Source: Saccharothrix luteola
GTDB taxonomy: Bacteria > Actinomycetota > Actinomycetes > Mycobacteriales > Pseudonocardiaceae
Direction: 5' to 3'
Assembly: GCF_020859565.1 (NCBI RefSeq)
Contig: NZ_JAJHUO010000025.1
Span: 62,001 to 126,000, forward strand
Length of the DNA: 64,000 nucleotides
Below, piece after piece: positions 16,408-24,381 of this stretch. Both the position numbers and the translations under genes were made by a program. Positions within the stretch are counted from its first letter, which is position 1. Each line of letters opens with the position of its first letter. The notes beneath the pieces are model-generated. The model was not told the DNA's origin, searched no databases, and saw only the letters and a list, made by a program, of their open reading frames with translations.

Positions 16408-16467
16408 GTGCGCACGCGCTGCCTGTTGCTGCTGACCTCGGTGCTCGCGCTCGTCGTCTCGGGGTGA
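16408..16467 (+). pseudogene. Lipoprotein signal-peptide remnant ending at the lipobox cysteine
   Basis: A GTG with GAGGT five bases upstream opens a 19-residue frame, basic then hydrophobic (VRTRCLLLL ... LALVVSG), that is a textbook lipoprotein signal. The next codon, where the lipobox needs Cys (TGC/TGT), is TGA. The frame stays open after the stop, but the residues do not resemble a binding protein. It follows the GNAT gene by 3 bp. The simplest reading is a decayed lipoprotein gene, with the rest lost or diverged; a short leader peptide is the alternative. Confidence 0.45.
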
Positions 16468-16693
16468 CCCGGGCGGGCCGCGATCGCGGGTGGACCGGGG
16501 TTCTTCGACATCCCCCGTCCGCCCGCCTGCGGTGTCCCGAAGCGTATCCACGGCCTCGCGGGCTTTCCGGGGCACTTCGGAGGCGCCTCCAAGGTAATGG
16601 TCACCTGTTTCACCCCTTGTGTCGACCACTGCTTCACCCCAGGGTTCAGCGCGGCCCGTTGGCTCCGACGGGCAACCCTGACGGAGGTGGAGC

Positions 16694-17626
16694 ATGTCCC
16701 CTGCACGCAAGATCGCCGCGTCCCTATTCGCGGCCGCCACGCTCTCGGTGTTCCTCACGACCCCCGCGCACGCGGCGACCGACGCCGAACTCGCGTTCCA
16801 CTGGGCGCCGGTGCACTACCAGGACACCGACTCGTCCGACTACGACGCCGATTACCTGTCCACTGTGGACTTCGACGGCGAGTGGAACACGTTGGACAAC
16901 TGGGAGGCGCAGGACGACTCGGTGGCGCGTCTCGCCGGTGCGGCGTACTACTCGGTCGTCGAGACGTCGACGCACTGGTTCCTGGTCTACAGCTTCTACC
17001 ACCCGCGTGACTGGGAGGACTTCGCCGACCCGTTCGAGCAGTTCACGCACGAGAACGACATGGAGGGCCTGCTGGCGACCGTGCGCAAGGACGGTTCGAC
17101 GTTCGGGAGGCTCGAAGCGGTGATCACGGTGGCGCACAGCGACTTCTACTCGTACGTGCCGGCCGGCAGCACGTTCACGTCCGGGCGTGAGGGCATCGAC
17201 GGCACGCTGCGGCTGTCGGGCACCCGGCCGACCACCCGCCAGGAGGCGAAGGGGCACGGGCTGTACGCGTGGAACGGGGCGGAGTTCCCAGGTGGTGACG
17301 GCGTGGTGTACGTGCCGAGCGCCACGGGCGAGGTGCCGTCGGGCGGCAACGACCGCTCGGTCGGGTACCGGCTGGTGGACACCTTCGCGGCGGGCGGGTT
17401 GTGGGCGCAGCGCAACAGCTCCACGACGTTCGCGAGCTGGGGCACGTTCCGGGGCGACAACGGCAAGGACAACTCGGCGAACAGCGCGTGGGGCTGGGAC
17501 GACGGCAATGACGGCAGCGACCTCCAACGAGGCCTGCTGGCCACCGACCCGGCCTACCTGGTCTCCGTCTACTTCGCCAACCGCGGCACCTTCAGCCTGA
17601 CCTACACCCGCAACTCCTACCGCTAA
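16694..17626 (+). CDS. Secreted protein, possibly NPP1/VPS62-like fold
   Basis: This 310-residue protein starts at an ATG preceded by GGAGGTGGAGC. A Sec signal peptide ends at AHA-AT (about residue 28). The mature part is acidic and aromatic. FHWAPVHYQDTD, then SFYHPRDWED and THENDMEGLLATV, recall the metal-site Asp/Trp-Glu strands of necrosis-inducing (NPP1) or VPS62-type proteins, but the resemblance is weak. The second half is rich in Gly/Asn/Ser (WGWDDGNDGSD). It is monocistronic, with a large repeat hairpin right after it. Confidence 0.75.
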   Translation: MSPARKIAASLFAAATLSVFLTTPAHAATDAELAFHWAPVHYQDTDSSDYDADYLSTVDFDGEWNTLDNWEAQDDSVARLAGAAYYSVVETSTHWFLVYSFYHPRDWEDFADPFEQFTHENDMEGLLATVRKDGSTFGRLEAVITVAHSDFYSYVPAGSTFTSGREGIDGTLRLSGTRPTTRQEAKGHGLYAWNGAEFPGGDGVVYVPSATGEVPSGGNDRSVGYRLVDTFAAGGLWAQRNSSTTFASWGTFRGDNGKDNSANSAWGWDDGNDGSDLQRGLLATDPAYLVSVYFANRGTFSLTYTRNSYR

Positions 17627-17633
17627 CCCCCGC

Positions 17634-17793
17634 GCGTGTCGAACCTCCGCGTCCCGCGTGTCGAACGTTCAGGACCACCGTGTCCTACGTTCAGGACCCC
17701 CGAATTCAACGCTCAGAACACGGGCGGCGGTGCCGAGTGTTGAACTCGGGGGTCCTGGAGGTTCGACACGCGGGTCCTGGAGGTTCGACACGC
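17634..17793. repeat. Modular intergenic repeat array forming a large hairpin
   Basis: About 22-bp modules with core GTGTCGAACnTYCAGGAcc stand head to tail, then inverted. Forward copies begin near 17634, 17653 and 17678; a GAATTCAACGCTCAG variant is at 17702; inverted copies are at 17738-17769 and 17775-17793. The centre is an almost perfect 21-bp stem (17694-17714 with 17735-17755, two mismatches, 20-nt loop). The outer arms GTGTCGAACCTCC (17636-17648) and its complement (17779-17791) match perfectly. The same modules recur at 52664-52783. The array follows the secreted-protein gene and probably ends its transcript. Confidence 0.8.
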
Positions 17794-17851
17794 ACGGTGG
17801 TGTGAGCGTGGTTACGCCCGGTCGCCGCCGCCGAAGACTTACCCTCCGGTG

Positions 17852-18613
<762 letters not shown>

Positions 18614-18641
18614 ACCCCCGGCACGCGGGTACCTCGACCGC

Positions 18642-18809
18642 ATGACCGAACACCCGCTCGAGGGCGACCCGAACGACCCGGACCAGCACATCAACCCCGA
18701 CCCGCCGCACTCGCCGGGCACGCCTGAACCGCCCGACCTCGACGTGGACCCGGAGCGGTTCCTCGCCGAGGGCGAGCGGCGCGGACAGGAAGACGAGCCG
18801 CCCTCCTGA
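18642..18809 (+). CDS. Small acidic proline-rich protein
   Basis: This 55-residue protein begins MTEHPLEGDPNDPDQHINPD. It is almost wholly Asp, Glu and Pro and lacks predicted structure, membrane segments and cysteines. Codon use is like its neighbours (G/C in third positions). It ends exactly at two tandem terminator hairpins, which supports a real transcript end. Function unknown. Confidence 0.6.
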   Translation: MTEHPLEGDPNDPDQHINPDPPHSPGTPEPPDLDVDPERFLAEGERRGQEDEPPS

Positions 18810-18844
18810 GAGGACCCTCCCGCGCCGAGGCCGAGAGGGTCCTC
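18810..18844. terminator. First of two tandem terminator hairpins
   Basis: GAGGACCCTC (18810-18819) pairs perfectly with GAGGGTCCTC (18835-18844) across a 15-nt loop. It starts directly after the stop of the 55-residue gene and serves the convergent pair. Confidence 0.8.
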
Positions 18845-18851
18845 CGGGACG

Positions 18852-18878
18852 AGGTCCTCTCAAGACGAGAGGACCTCT
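18852..18878. terminator. Second tandem terminator hairpin
   Basis: GAGGTCCTCTC (18852-18862) pairs perfectly with GAGAGGACCTC (18868-18878) across a 5-nt loop. The stem is symmetrical, sits between two convergent genes (stops at 18809 and 18887) and should work in both directions. Confidence 0.88.
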
Positions 18879-18886
18879 GGGGAGGG

Positions 18887-19174
18887 TCAGTCGTCGTACT
18901 TGTTCGTGTCACCGGGCCATTCGCCGGTGAGCCGGTCGTAGCCGGTCGCCCCGCCCCGGTCGATCGCGGCCTTCACCAGGCCGAAGATCGCACCCTGGAT
19001 GGACGCCGCCAGGAGCACCTCGCCCCAACTCCGGTCCTTCTGGGTCGGGGTCGGCGCCTCCTTGGTGCCGGTGATCAGCTTCCACACCTGGCCGAACAAC
19101 GCGCTGGCGGCCAGACCACCGAGCACGCCGAACAGCATGCCGAGGGGCCGGTACAGGAGCTTGTTCACGTTCAC
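18887..19174 (-). CDS. DUF4235 membrane protein
   Basis: This 95-residue protein begins VNVNKLLYRPLGMLFGVLGG, with a hydrophobic segment near residues 9-30 and a second near 55-70 (LLAASIQGAIFGLVKAAID). This is the DUF4235 pattern of actinobacterial envelope operons. Its GTG overlaps the stop of the DUF3618 gene by 4 bp. It is the last gene of a three-gene minus-strand operon ending at the paired terminators. Confidence 0.85.
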   Translation of the reverse strand: MNVNKLLYRPLGMLFGVLGGLAASALFGQVWKLITGTKEAPTPTQKDRSWGEVLLAASIQGAIFGLVKAAIDRGGATGYDRLTGEWPGDTNKYDD

Positions 19175-19812
19175 CGCCCCCTCCGCAGGAGCTTCCACAG
19201 CACCAGCACGACCGCCGCGACCCCTGCCGCGACCGCCGCCGGGTGCCGACGAGCCTGCTGCACGCCCTGCTCGACGCGCTGCTGCACGGGCGGCGGCAGC
19301 GACTCGACCGCCTGCGCGGCCTTCGTGCCGACCTGCTCCGCGACCACACCGGCCTTGAGGCTGACCTGATCGGCCACCTCGCTCGCCTTGTGGCTCACCT
19401 GCCCGGCCACCTCGCTCGCCTTGTGGCCGACCTGCTCCGCCACCTCGCCGGCCTTGTGGCTGACCTGGGACGCCACGGCGCCCGCCTTCTCGCCGATCAC
19501 GGCGGCCTTCTCGCCGACGGCCGCACCGGCCGCGCCGGCCGCCGCGCCCGCCTTGCCGACCTGCTCGCCCGCCTTGTCGGTCGCGTGGCTCACCTTGGCG
19601 GTGGCCTTGCCCGCCGCCGCCGACACCGCCGCGTTGGCCCGCGTAGCGGTCTCCTTCACCTGTTCCACTCCTTCATGCGCCTTGTCCTTCACCCGTCCGG
19701 GCACGTCGGTCTTGTGCACGAGCGCTTCCACGGTGTCCCCGAGCTCCCGCCGGGTCTTCTCGACGTCGGCGCGCAACTCGTCCGGGTCGGTGGGGCCGTT
19801 CTTGCCGCTCAT
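19171..19812 (-). CDS. DUF3618 protein with long heptad/undecad repeats
   Basis: This 213-residue protein opens with the DUF3618 block DPDELRADVEKTRRELGDTV (residues about 8-27). Residues about 45-165 are Ala/Val/Lys-rich amphipathic repeats. An 11-residue unit of the type KAxEVAxQVxH recurs at least five times and reads like apolipoprotein or LEA-type helices. A single transmembrane helix (VAAVVLVLWKLL) closes the chain. The repeats are also visible in the DNA (GCCTTGTGGCtgACCTG). It probably forms a membrane-anchored coiled rod in stress or envelope maintenance. Start and stop overlap its neighbours by 4 bp. Confidence 0.88.
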   Translation of the reverse strand: MSGKNGPTDPDELRADVEKTRRELGDTVEALVHKTDVPGRVKDKAHEGVEQVKETATRANAAVSAAAGKATAKVSHATDKAGEQVGKAGAAAGAAGAAVGEKAAVIGEKAGAVASQVSHKAGEVAEQVGHKASEVAGQVSHKASEVADQVSLKAGVVAEQVGTKAAQAVESLPPPVQQRVEQGVQQARRHPAAVAAGVAAVVLVLWKLLRRGR

Positions 19813-20297
19813 CGGTGTGCCCTCTCGCTCACGGTGGCGATGTCCTGCTTGACACCCGCTATGGCCTCTTCCGGCACCGGCGGGGTGCCGCGTTCGAGCT
19901 GCTTGCGGCCGATCAGCGCGAGCACGCCCGCGACGACGAGCACGGCCACCGCGACGACGAACGCCGCGATCCACGCCGGCATGACGGTCGCCAGCAGCAG
20001 CACCAGCCCCGCGAGCACCGTCATCAGGCCGAACCAGGCCAGCACGCCCGCGCCGCCGAGCAGCCCGGCCCCCGTGCCGACGCGCTTGGCCTTCGTGCGC
20101 ATCTCGGACACGGCCAACCGGATCTCGTCCCTGGCCAGCCTGCTCACCTGCTCGGACAGCCTGTTCACCAGTTCCGCGGTGGACGGTTCCCGCTCGGTGA
20201 CGCGCGTGGGGGCGCTCGGGGTCGCGCCCGCGGTGACGCGGTCCGTAACCCGATCGGTGCCCGTGTCAGCCGCGCGGGTGGCGGCGACGTGACTCAT
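19809..20297 (-). CDS. Phage-holin-superfamily III (DUF1469) membrane protein
   Basis: This 162-residue protein has a Thr-rich variable N-terminus, then STAELVNRLSEQVSRLARDEIRLAVSEM cut by no gaps, the typical amphipathic lead-in. Two transmembrane helices follow (residues about 78-100 and 106-128), then a short tail. It matches the Phage_holin_3_6 pattern of actinobacterial three-gene operons (holin-like, DUF3618, DUF4235). It is not evidence for a prophage. It is divergent from BrkB. Confidence 0.85.
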   Translation of the reverse strand: MSHVAATRAADTGTDRVTDRVTAGATPSAPTRVTEREPSTAELVNRLSEQVSRLARDEIRLAVSEMRTKAKRVGTGAGLLGGAGVLAWFGLMTVLAGLVLLLATVMPAWIAAFVVAVAVLVVAGVLALIGRKQLERGTPPVPEEAIAGVKQDIATVSERAHR

Positions 20298-20380
20298 GGC
20301 CGTCTCCTCTCTCCACTCGCCCTCCGACTACCCGAAAACGCGTGGGTGTACGCACGGTGTTCGGGGGAAACCCGTCGCCC

Positions 20381-21307
20381 ATGGCGCACGCACCGGAGGC
20401 GCCCACCCAGCTGTCGAGGCGCTCGTGGTGGGCCGTGCTGAAGAGGACGGTCAAGGAGTTCAACGAAGACAACCTCACCGACTGGGCCGCCGCCCTCACC
20501 TATTACGCGGTGCTGTCGCTGTTCCCCGGTCTGCTGCTGCTGACCGCGCTGCTGGGGCTGCTCGGGCCGGACGCAACCCAGTCCATTGTGGACAGCCTGG
20601 ACGCGCTGGGACCCGGCGAGGCCAAGGACACCATCGCGGGCGCGATCGAGAACCTGCAGAAGTCACAGGCCAGCGGCCTGCTGGCGATCGTCGGCCTGGT
20701 GACGGCGCTCTGGTCGGCCTCGGGCTACGTGGGCGCGTTCATGCGCGCGTCGAACTCGATCTACGACGTCGAGGAGGGCAGGCCGTTCTGGAAGGTCATC
20801 CCGCTGCGGCTGGGCCTGACCATCGGCGTGGTCGTGCTGCTGGCGCTCACCGCGCTCGGCGTGACGCTGACCGGAGGCGTGGCCGAGTGGCTGGGCGAGG
20901 TGCTCGGGCTCGGCTCGACGTTCGTCACGGTGTGGGACGTCGCGAAGTGGCCGGTGCTGTTCGTGCTCGCGAGCCTGGCCATCGGCCTGCTGTTCTGGGC
21001 CTCGCCGAACGTGCGGCAGCCCAGCTTCCTGTGGATCACGCCCGGCGGCCTGCTGACCGTGGTGGTGTGGGTCGCGGCATCGCTCGGCTTCGCGTTCTAC
21101 GTGGCGAACTTCGGTTCCTACAACAAGACCTACGGCTCGCTGGCCGGTGTGATCATCTTCCTGGTCTGGCTGTGGATCTCGAACCTGGCCCTGCTGCTCG
21201 GCGCCGAGCTGGACGCGGAGCTGGAGCGGGGCAGGCGGATGGAGGCCGGACAGCCCGCGGGGCGGGACCCGGTGGCCCCGCCCCGCGACACGGCTGCGAT
21301 GGACTGA
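20381..21307 (+). CDS. YihY/BrkB-family inner-membrane protein
   Basis: This 308-residue protein has six hydrophobic segments. FNEDNLTDWAAALTYYAVLSLFP is the diagnostic start of the domain (in two parts: DNLTDWAAALTYY and AVLSLFPGLLLL). GSLAGVIIFLVWLWISNLAL with LLGAELDAELERGR ends it. ATG 20381 is chosen because GGGGGAA lies about ten bases upstream; a GTG at 20342 has no ribosome site. BrkB proteins are envelope proteins of uncertain role. It shares a divergent promoter region with the holin-like operon. Confidence 0.92.
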   Translation: MAHAPEAPTQLSRRSWWAVLKRTVKEFNEDNLTDWAAALTYYAVLSLFPGLLLLTALLGLLGPDATQSIVDSLDALGPGEAKDTIAGAIENLQKSQASGLLAIVGLVTALWSASGYVGAFMRASNSIYDVEEGRPFWKVIPLRLGLTIGVVVLLALTALGVTLTGGVAEWLGEVLGLGSTFVTVWDVAKWPVLFVLASLAIGLLFWASPNVRQPSFLWITPGGLLTVVVWVAASLGFAFYVANFGSYNKTYGSLAGVIIFLVWLWISNLALLLGAELDAELERGRRMEAGQPAGRDPVAPPRDTAAMD

Positions 21308-21330
21308 GCTGCCGCCGACCCGACCCGGCG

Positions 21331-21393
21331 GAGGTCAGGTGGAAACCCTGACCGGTGGAGGTCAGGGGGGAACCCGGCCCGGCGGAGGTCAGG
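21331..21393. repeat. 27-bp tandem repeat carrying the thioredoxin stop codon
   Basis: GAGGTCAGG occurs at 21331, 21358 and 21385, exactly 27 bp apart, with similar flanks (GGCGGAGGTCAGG or GGTGGAGGTCAGG). The third copy contains the TGA of the minus-strand thioredoxin gene; the other two put further TGA codons in the same frame beyond it. GGTCAGG (21333-21339) and CCTGACC (21347-21353) can form a small hairpin. Confidence 0.8.
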
Positions 21394-21751
21394 CCTGCTG
21401 CTCGCTGACCTGCTTGCGCACTTCTTCCATGTCGACCTTGCGCGCCTGCTCGATGAGGTCTTCGAGTGCCGCCTCGGGCAGGGCGCCCGGCTGCGCGTAC
21501 AGCACGACGCCGTCGCGCACGATCATCAAGGTCGGGATCGACCGGATCTGGAACGCCGCGGCGAGCTGCTGCTGCGCCTCGGTGTCGACCTTGCCGAACA
21601 CGATGTCGGTGTGCTTCTTGGCGGACTTCTCGTAGGTCGGGGCGAACTGGACGCACGGCCCGCACCAGCCCGCCCAGAAATCGACCAGGACCATCTCGGA
21701 GCCGCCGACAACCTCGTCGAAGTTCTCCGCGGTCAGCTCCACGGTGGCCAT
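21389..21751 (-). CDS. Thioredoxin
   Basis: This 120-residue cytoplasmic thioredoxin has the active site WAGWCGPC at residues about 27-34 and the cis-Pro loop IRSIPTLMIV. The ATG has a perfect AAGGAGGACC site. A tail of about 15 residues (KVDMEEVRKQVSEQQA) extends beyond the usual thioredoxin end. It is a general disulfide reductase. Confidence 0.94.
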   Translation of the reverse strand: MATVELTAENFDEVVGGSEMVLVDFWAGWCGPCVQFAPTYEKSAKKHTDIVFGKVDTEAQQQLAAAFQIRSIPTLMIVRDGVVLYAQPGALPEAALEDLIEQARKVDMEEVRKQVSEQQA

Positions 21752-21826
21752 AGGTCCTCCTTGCTGTGGACGCGGGGGTCGACCCCCTTGTACCCGGATC
21801 AACGATGGTCACTCGCCGACAATTCC

Positions 21827-21854
21827 CTTCAACAAGCAGTGGACGCCTTCAACA
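21827..21854 (+). promoter_or_regulatory. Two CTTCAACA direct repeats, 20 bp apart, before ABC operon
   Basis: CTTCAACA begins at 21827 and again at 21847, a spacing of two helical turns, 44-70 bp before the binding-protein start. A partial complement GTTGTAG follows at 21859. These fit a regulator site for the transporter operon; the HTH domain encoded four genes downstream is a candidate ligand. Only the repeats are seen. Confidence 0.35.
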
Positions 21855-21897
21855 GAACGTTGTAGCTTTCGGTTCACCCGAATGCAGGAGGTGCCCC

Positions 21898-22800
21898 GTG
21901 CGCAGGACCGCAGCCCTCGCCCTGTCCCTGTTCGCGCTGGTGGCGTGCGGTTCACCCGCCGAGGACCCGCCGGTCGGGTCCGGCGACGACCTGCCGTCGT
22001 CCTCGGCGATCGTGGAGGCCGTCACCAAGGACGACGCCCTGGCCGCGACCCTGCCGGCCGCCATCGCCCAAGCGGGCAAGCTGCGCGTCGGCTCGAACAT
22101 CCAGAACCCGCCGAACAACTTCTACGCCGCCGACGGCAAGACCCCGGTCGGCTCGGAGGTCGACCTGGCCAAGGCGCTCGGCGCCAAGCTCGGGCTGACC
22201 GTCGAGCACCAGGACATGGCGTTCGGCTCGCTCATCACGAGCCTGCAGGCGGGCCGGATCGACGTGACCATGGCCGCGATGAACGACACCCCGGAACGGC
22301 AGCAGGCGATCGACTTCGTCGACTACTTCACCTCCGGCATCACGATCATGGTGCAGAAGGGCAACCCGGCGGGCGTCAAGAGCCCCGACGACCTGTGCGG
22401 CAAGTCCGTCGCGGTCAACCTCGGCTCCAGCCAGGAGACCTACGCCAAGGAGTTCCAGTGCCTGTCCGGTGAACCCATCGGGGTGACGGCCACCGACAGC
22501 GACACCCAGAACCAGAACCAGCTGCGCACCGGCCGCGTCGCCGCCATCCTCAACGACCTGCCCACCGCCGTGTACGTGGCCAAAACCGCCGGTGACGGCG
22601 AGTTCTTCGAGGTCGTGGACCTGGCCCCGATCAACGGCGGCCCGTACGGCATCGGTGTCAACAAGGACACCCCGGAACTGACCGCAGCGCTGCAGAAGGC
22701 ACTGCAAGCGCTCATCGACGACGGCACCTACGGCAAGATCCTCGAAGCCTGGGACGTCGAGCAGGGCGCTGTCACGAAGGCGACCGTCAATGGCCGTTAA
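21898..22800 (+). CDS. Amino-acid ABC transporter substrate-binding lipoprotein (second system)
   Basis: This 300-residue protein starts at GTG with AGGAGGTG five bases upstream. The lipobox is LFALVAC (Cys about 17). The mature protein is SBP_bac_3: GKLRVGSNIQNPPNNFYA, then GSEVDLAKALGAKLGLTVEH and ITSLQAGRIDVTMAAMNDTP. GDGEFFEVVDLAPINGGPYG is the second-lobe strand. The gene overlaps the permease start by 11 bp. The ligand is a polar or cationic amino acid or analogue; no residue set here settles which. Confidence 0.93.
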   Translation: MRRTAALALSLFALVACGSPAEDPPVGSGDDLPSSSAIVEAVTKDDALAATLPAAIAQAGKLRVGSNIQNPPNNFYAADGKTPVGSEVDLAKALGAKLGLTVEHQDMAFGSLITSLQAGRIDVTMAAMNDTPERQQAIDFVDYFTSGITIMVQKGNPAGVKSPDDLCGKSVAVNLGSSQETYAKEFQCLSGEPIGVTATDSDTQNQNQLRTGRVAAILNDLPTAVYVAKTAGDGEFFEVVDLAPINGGPYGIGVNKDTPELTAALQKALQALIDDGTYGKILEAWDVEQGAVTKATVNGR

Positions 22801-23626
22801 GGACGACGTGGACGACGTGGACGACCTGGTCGTCGTCCCCCTGCGGCACTGGGGGCGGTGGGTCGTCGGCGCGGTGATCCTGGCGCTGCTCGGCGCGCTC
22901 GGCTGGGCGCTGGCCGACGCGAAGATCGACTACGCCGCCGTGCCGGGGTTCTTCACCCACGACATCATGCTGCGCGGCCTGGTCAACACGGTCGTGCTGG
23001 CGCTGGCCGCGCAGGCGGGCGCGATCGTGCTCGGCGTGCTGATCGCGCTGCTGCGCCGGTCGGCCAACCCGGTCGCCCGCTGGTTCGCCGCCGGGTACGT
23101 GTGGCTGTTCCGCGGCCTGCCGGTGCTGTTGCAGATCCTGCTGTGGTTCAACCTGGCGCTGGTGTTCGAGAACATCTCCATCCCCGGGCTGTTCGAGGAG
23201 AAGACCAACGTCCTGGTGACCGCGTTCGTGGCCGCGCTGCTCGGGCTCGGGCTCAACGAGAGCGCCTACATGGCGGAGATCGTGCGGGCCGGGCTGAACA
23301 GCGTGGACCACGGTCAGGTCGAGGCGGCCAAGGCGATCGGCATGACGCCCGCGACCACGTTGCGGCGGGTCGTGCTGCCACAGGCCATGCGGGTGATCAT
23401 CCCGCCGACCGGCAACAACTTCATCAACATGCTCAAGGGCACGTCCATGGCGTCGGTCATCGGGTTCCTGGAGCTGATCCACGCCGCGAACAACATCGCC
23501 TCGCGCAACCTCCAGATCATGGAGACGCTGCTGGCCGCCGCCGCGTGGTACATGGTCGTGGTCAGCGTGGCGAGCGTCGGGCAGCACTTCCTGGAGCGCT
23601 ACTACGGCAAGGGGGTGGCCCGGTGA
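22790..23626 (+). CDS. Polar amino-acid ABC transporter permease (second system)
   Basis: This 278-residue inner-membrane protein opens with an acidic leader (MAVKDDVDDVDD) before a basic-hydrophobic first helix. The ATPase-docking loop is QVEAAKAIGMTPATTLRRVV. The ending FLERYYGKGVAR is typical of the family. It overlaps the ATPase GTG by 4 bp. It is a paralogue of the permease at 10116. Confidence 0.93.
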   Translation: MAVKDDVDDVDDLVVVPLRHWGRWVVGAVILALLGALGWALADAKIDYAAVPGFFTHDIMLRGLVNTVVLALAAQAGAIVLGVLIALLRRSANPVARWFAAGYVWLFRGLPVLLQILLWFNLALVFENISIPGLFEEKTNVLVTAFVAALLGLGLNESAYMAEIVRAGLNSVDHGQVEAAKAIGMTPATTLRRVVLPQAMRVIIPPTGNNFINMLKGTSMASVIGFLELIHAANNIASRNLQIMETLLAAAAWYMVVVSVASVGQHFLERYYGKGVAR

Positions 23627-24381
23627 GCCTCGTGCGGGCGGTGGGCGTGCGGAAGTCGTTCGGTCACACCGAGGTGTTGCGCGGCATCGACCTGTCCGTG
23701 GACGCGGGCCAGGTGGTGTGCCTGCTCGGGCCGTCGGGCGCGGGCAAGTCGACGTTCCTGCGCTGCGTGAACCACCTGGAGACGATCGACGCCGGTCGGA
23801 TCTGGGTGGACGGCCGGCCGGTCGGGTTCGCCTCGCGCGGCGGGAAGCTGCTCGAGCTGCGCGAGCGGGAGGTGGCGCGGCAGCGGCGCGGTGTCGGCAT
23901 GGTGTTCCAGCGGTTCAACCTGTTCCCGCACCGCACGGCGGTGGAGAACGTCGCCGAAGGCCCGGTGCACGTGCTGCGGACGCCCCGCAAGGCGGCGGTG
24001 GCCGAGGCGAGGGCGTTGCTGGACCGGGTGGGGCTGGCGGACAAGGCCGACTCCTACCCGCACCAGCTGTCCGGCGGCCAGCAGCAACGGGTGGCGATCG
24101 CGCGGGCGCTGGCCATGCGGCCCAAGCTCATGCTGTTCGACGAGCCGACCTCCGCGCTGGACCCGGAGCTGGTCGGCGAGGTGCTGGACGTGATGGCGGA
24201 CCTCGCCCGCGACGGCATGACCATGATCGTGGTCACGCACGAGATCGGGTTCGCCCGGCAGGTGGCCGACGAGGTGGTGTTCCTCGTGGACGGCGCGGTG
24301 GTCGAGACCGGGCCGCCGGGTCAGGTGCTGGACAATCCGCGACAGCAACGCACGCAGCAGTTCCTCGCGAAGGTGCTCTAG
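23623..24381 (+). CDS. Polar amino-acid ABC transporter ATP-binding protein (second system)
   Basis: This 252-residue ATPase has Walker A GPSGAGKST, Q-loop MVFQRFNLF, signature LSGGQQQR, Walker B MLFDEPTSALD and VTHEIGFA. The GTG lies in a GTGA overlap with the permease stop. The fusion enzyme-regulator starts within one base of its stop, so the four genes form one transcript. Confidence 0.95.
   Translation: MSLVRAVGVRKSFGHTEVLRGIDLSVDAGQVVCLLGPSGAGKSTFLRCVNHLETIDAGRIWVDGRPVGFASRGGKLLELREREVARQRRGVGMVFQRFNLFPHRTAVENVAEGPVHVLRTPRKAAVAEARALLDRVGLADKADSYPHQLSGGQQQRVAIARALAMRPKLMLFDEPTSALDPELVGEVLDVMADLARDGMTMIVVTHEIGFARQVADEVVFLVDGAVVETGPPGQVLDNPRQQRTQQFLAKVL

Noticed and set aside
16597..17010. 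Plus-strand frame of 137 codons overlapping the secreted-protein gene start
   Set aside because: It continues past the strong start of the secreted protein in a different frame and has no domain; the part before 16694 shows no binding-protein similarity by eye.
17634..17793. Intergenic repeat as a CRISPR array
   Set aside because: Units are adjacent without unique spacers, occur in both orientations and have no cas genes nearby.
19243..20292. Plus-strand frame opposite the DUF3618 and holin-like genes
   Set aside because: Its Leu/His/Arg repeat pattern is the complement of the DUF3618 repeats; the minus-strand genes have family signatures and coupled starts.
19809..20297. Holin-like protein as evidence of a prophage
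   Set aside because: No phage structural, lysis or integration genes are near; the DUF1469/DUF3618/DUF4235 trio is a normal actinobacterial envelope operon.
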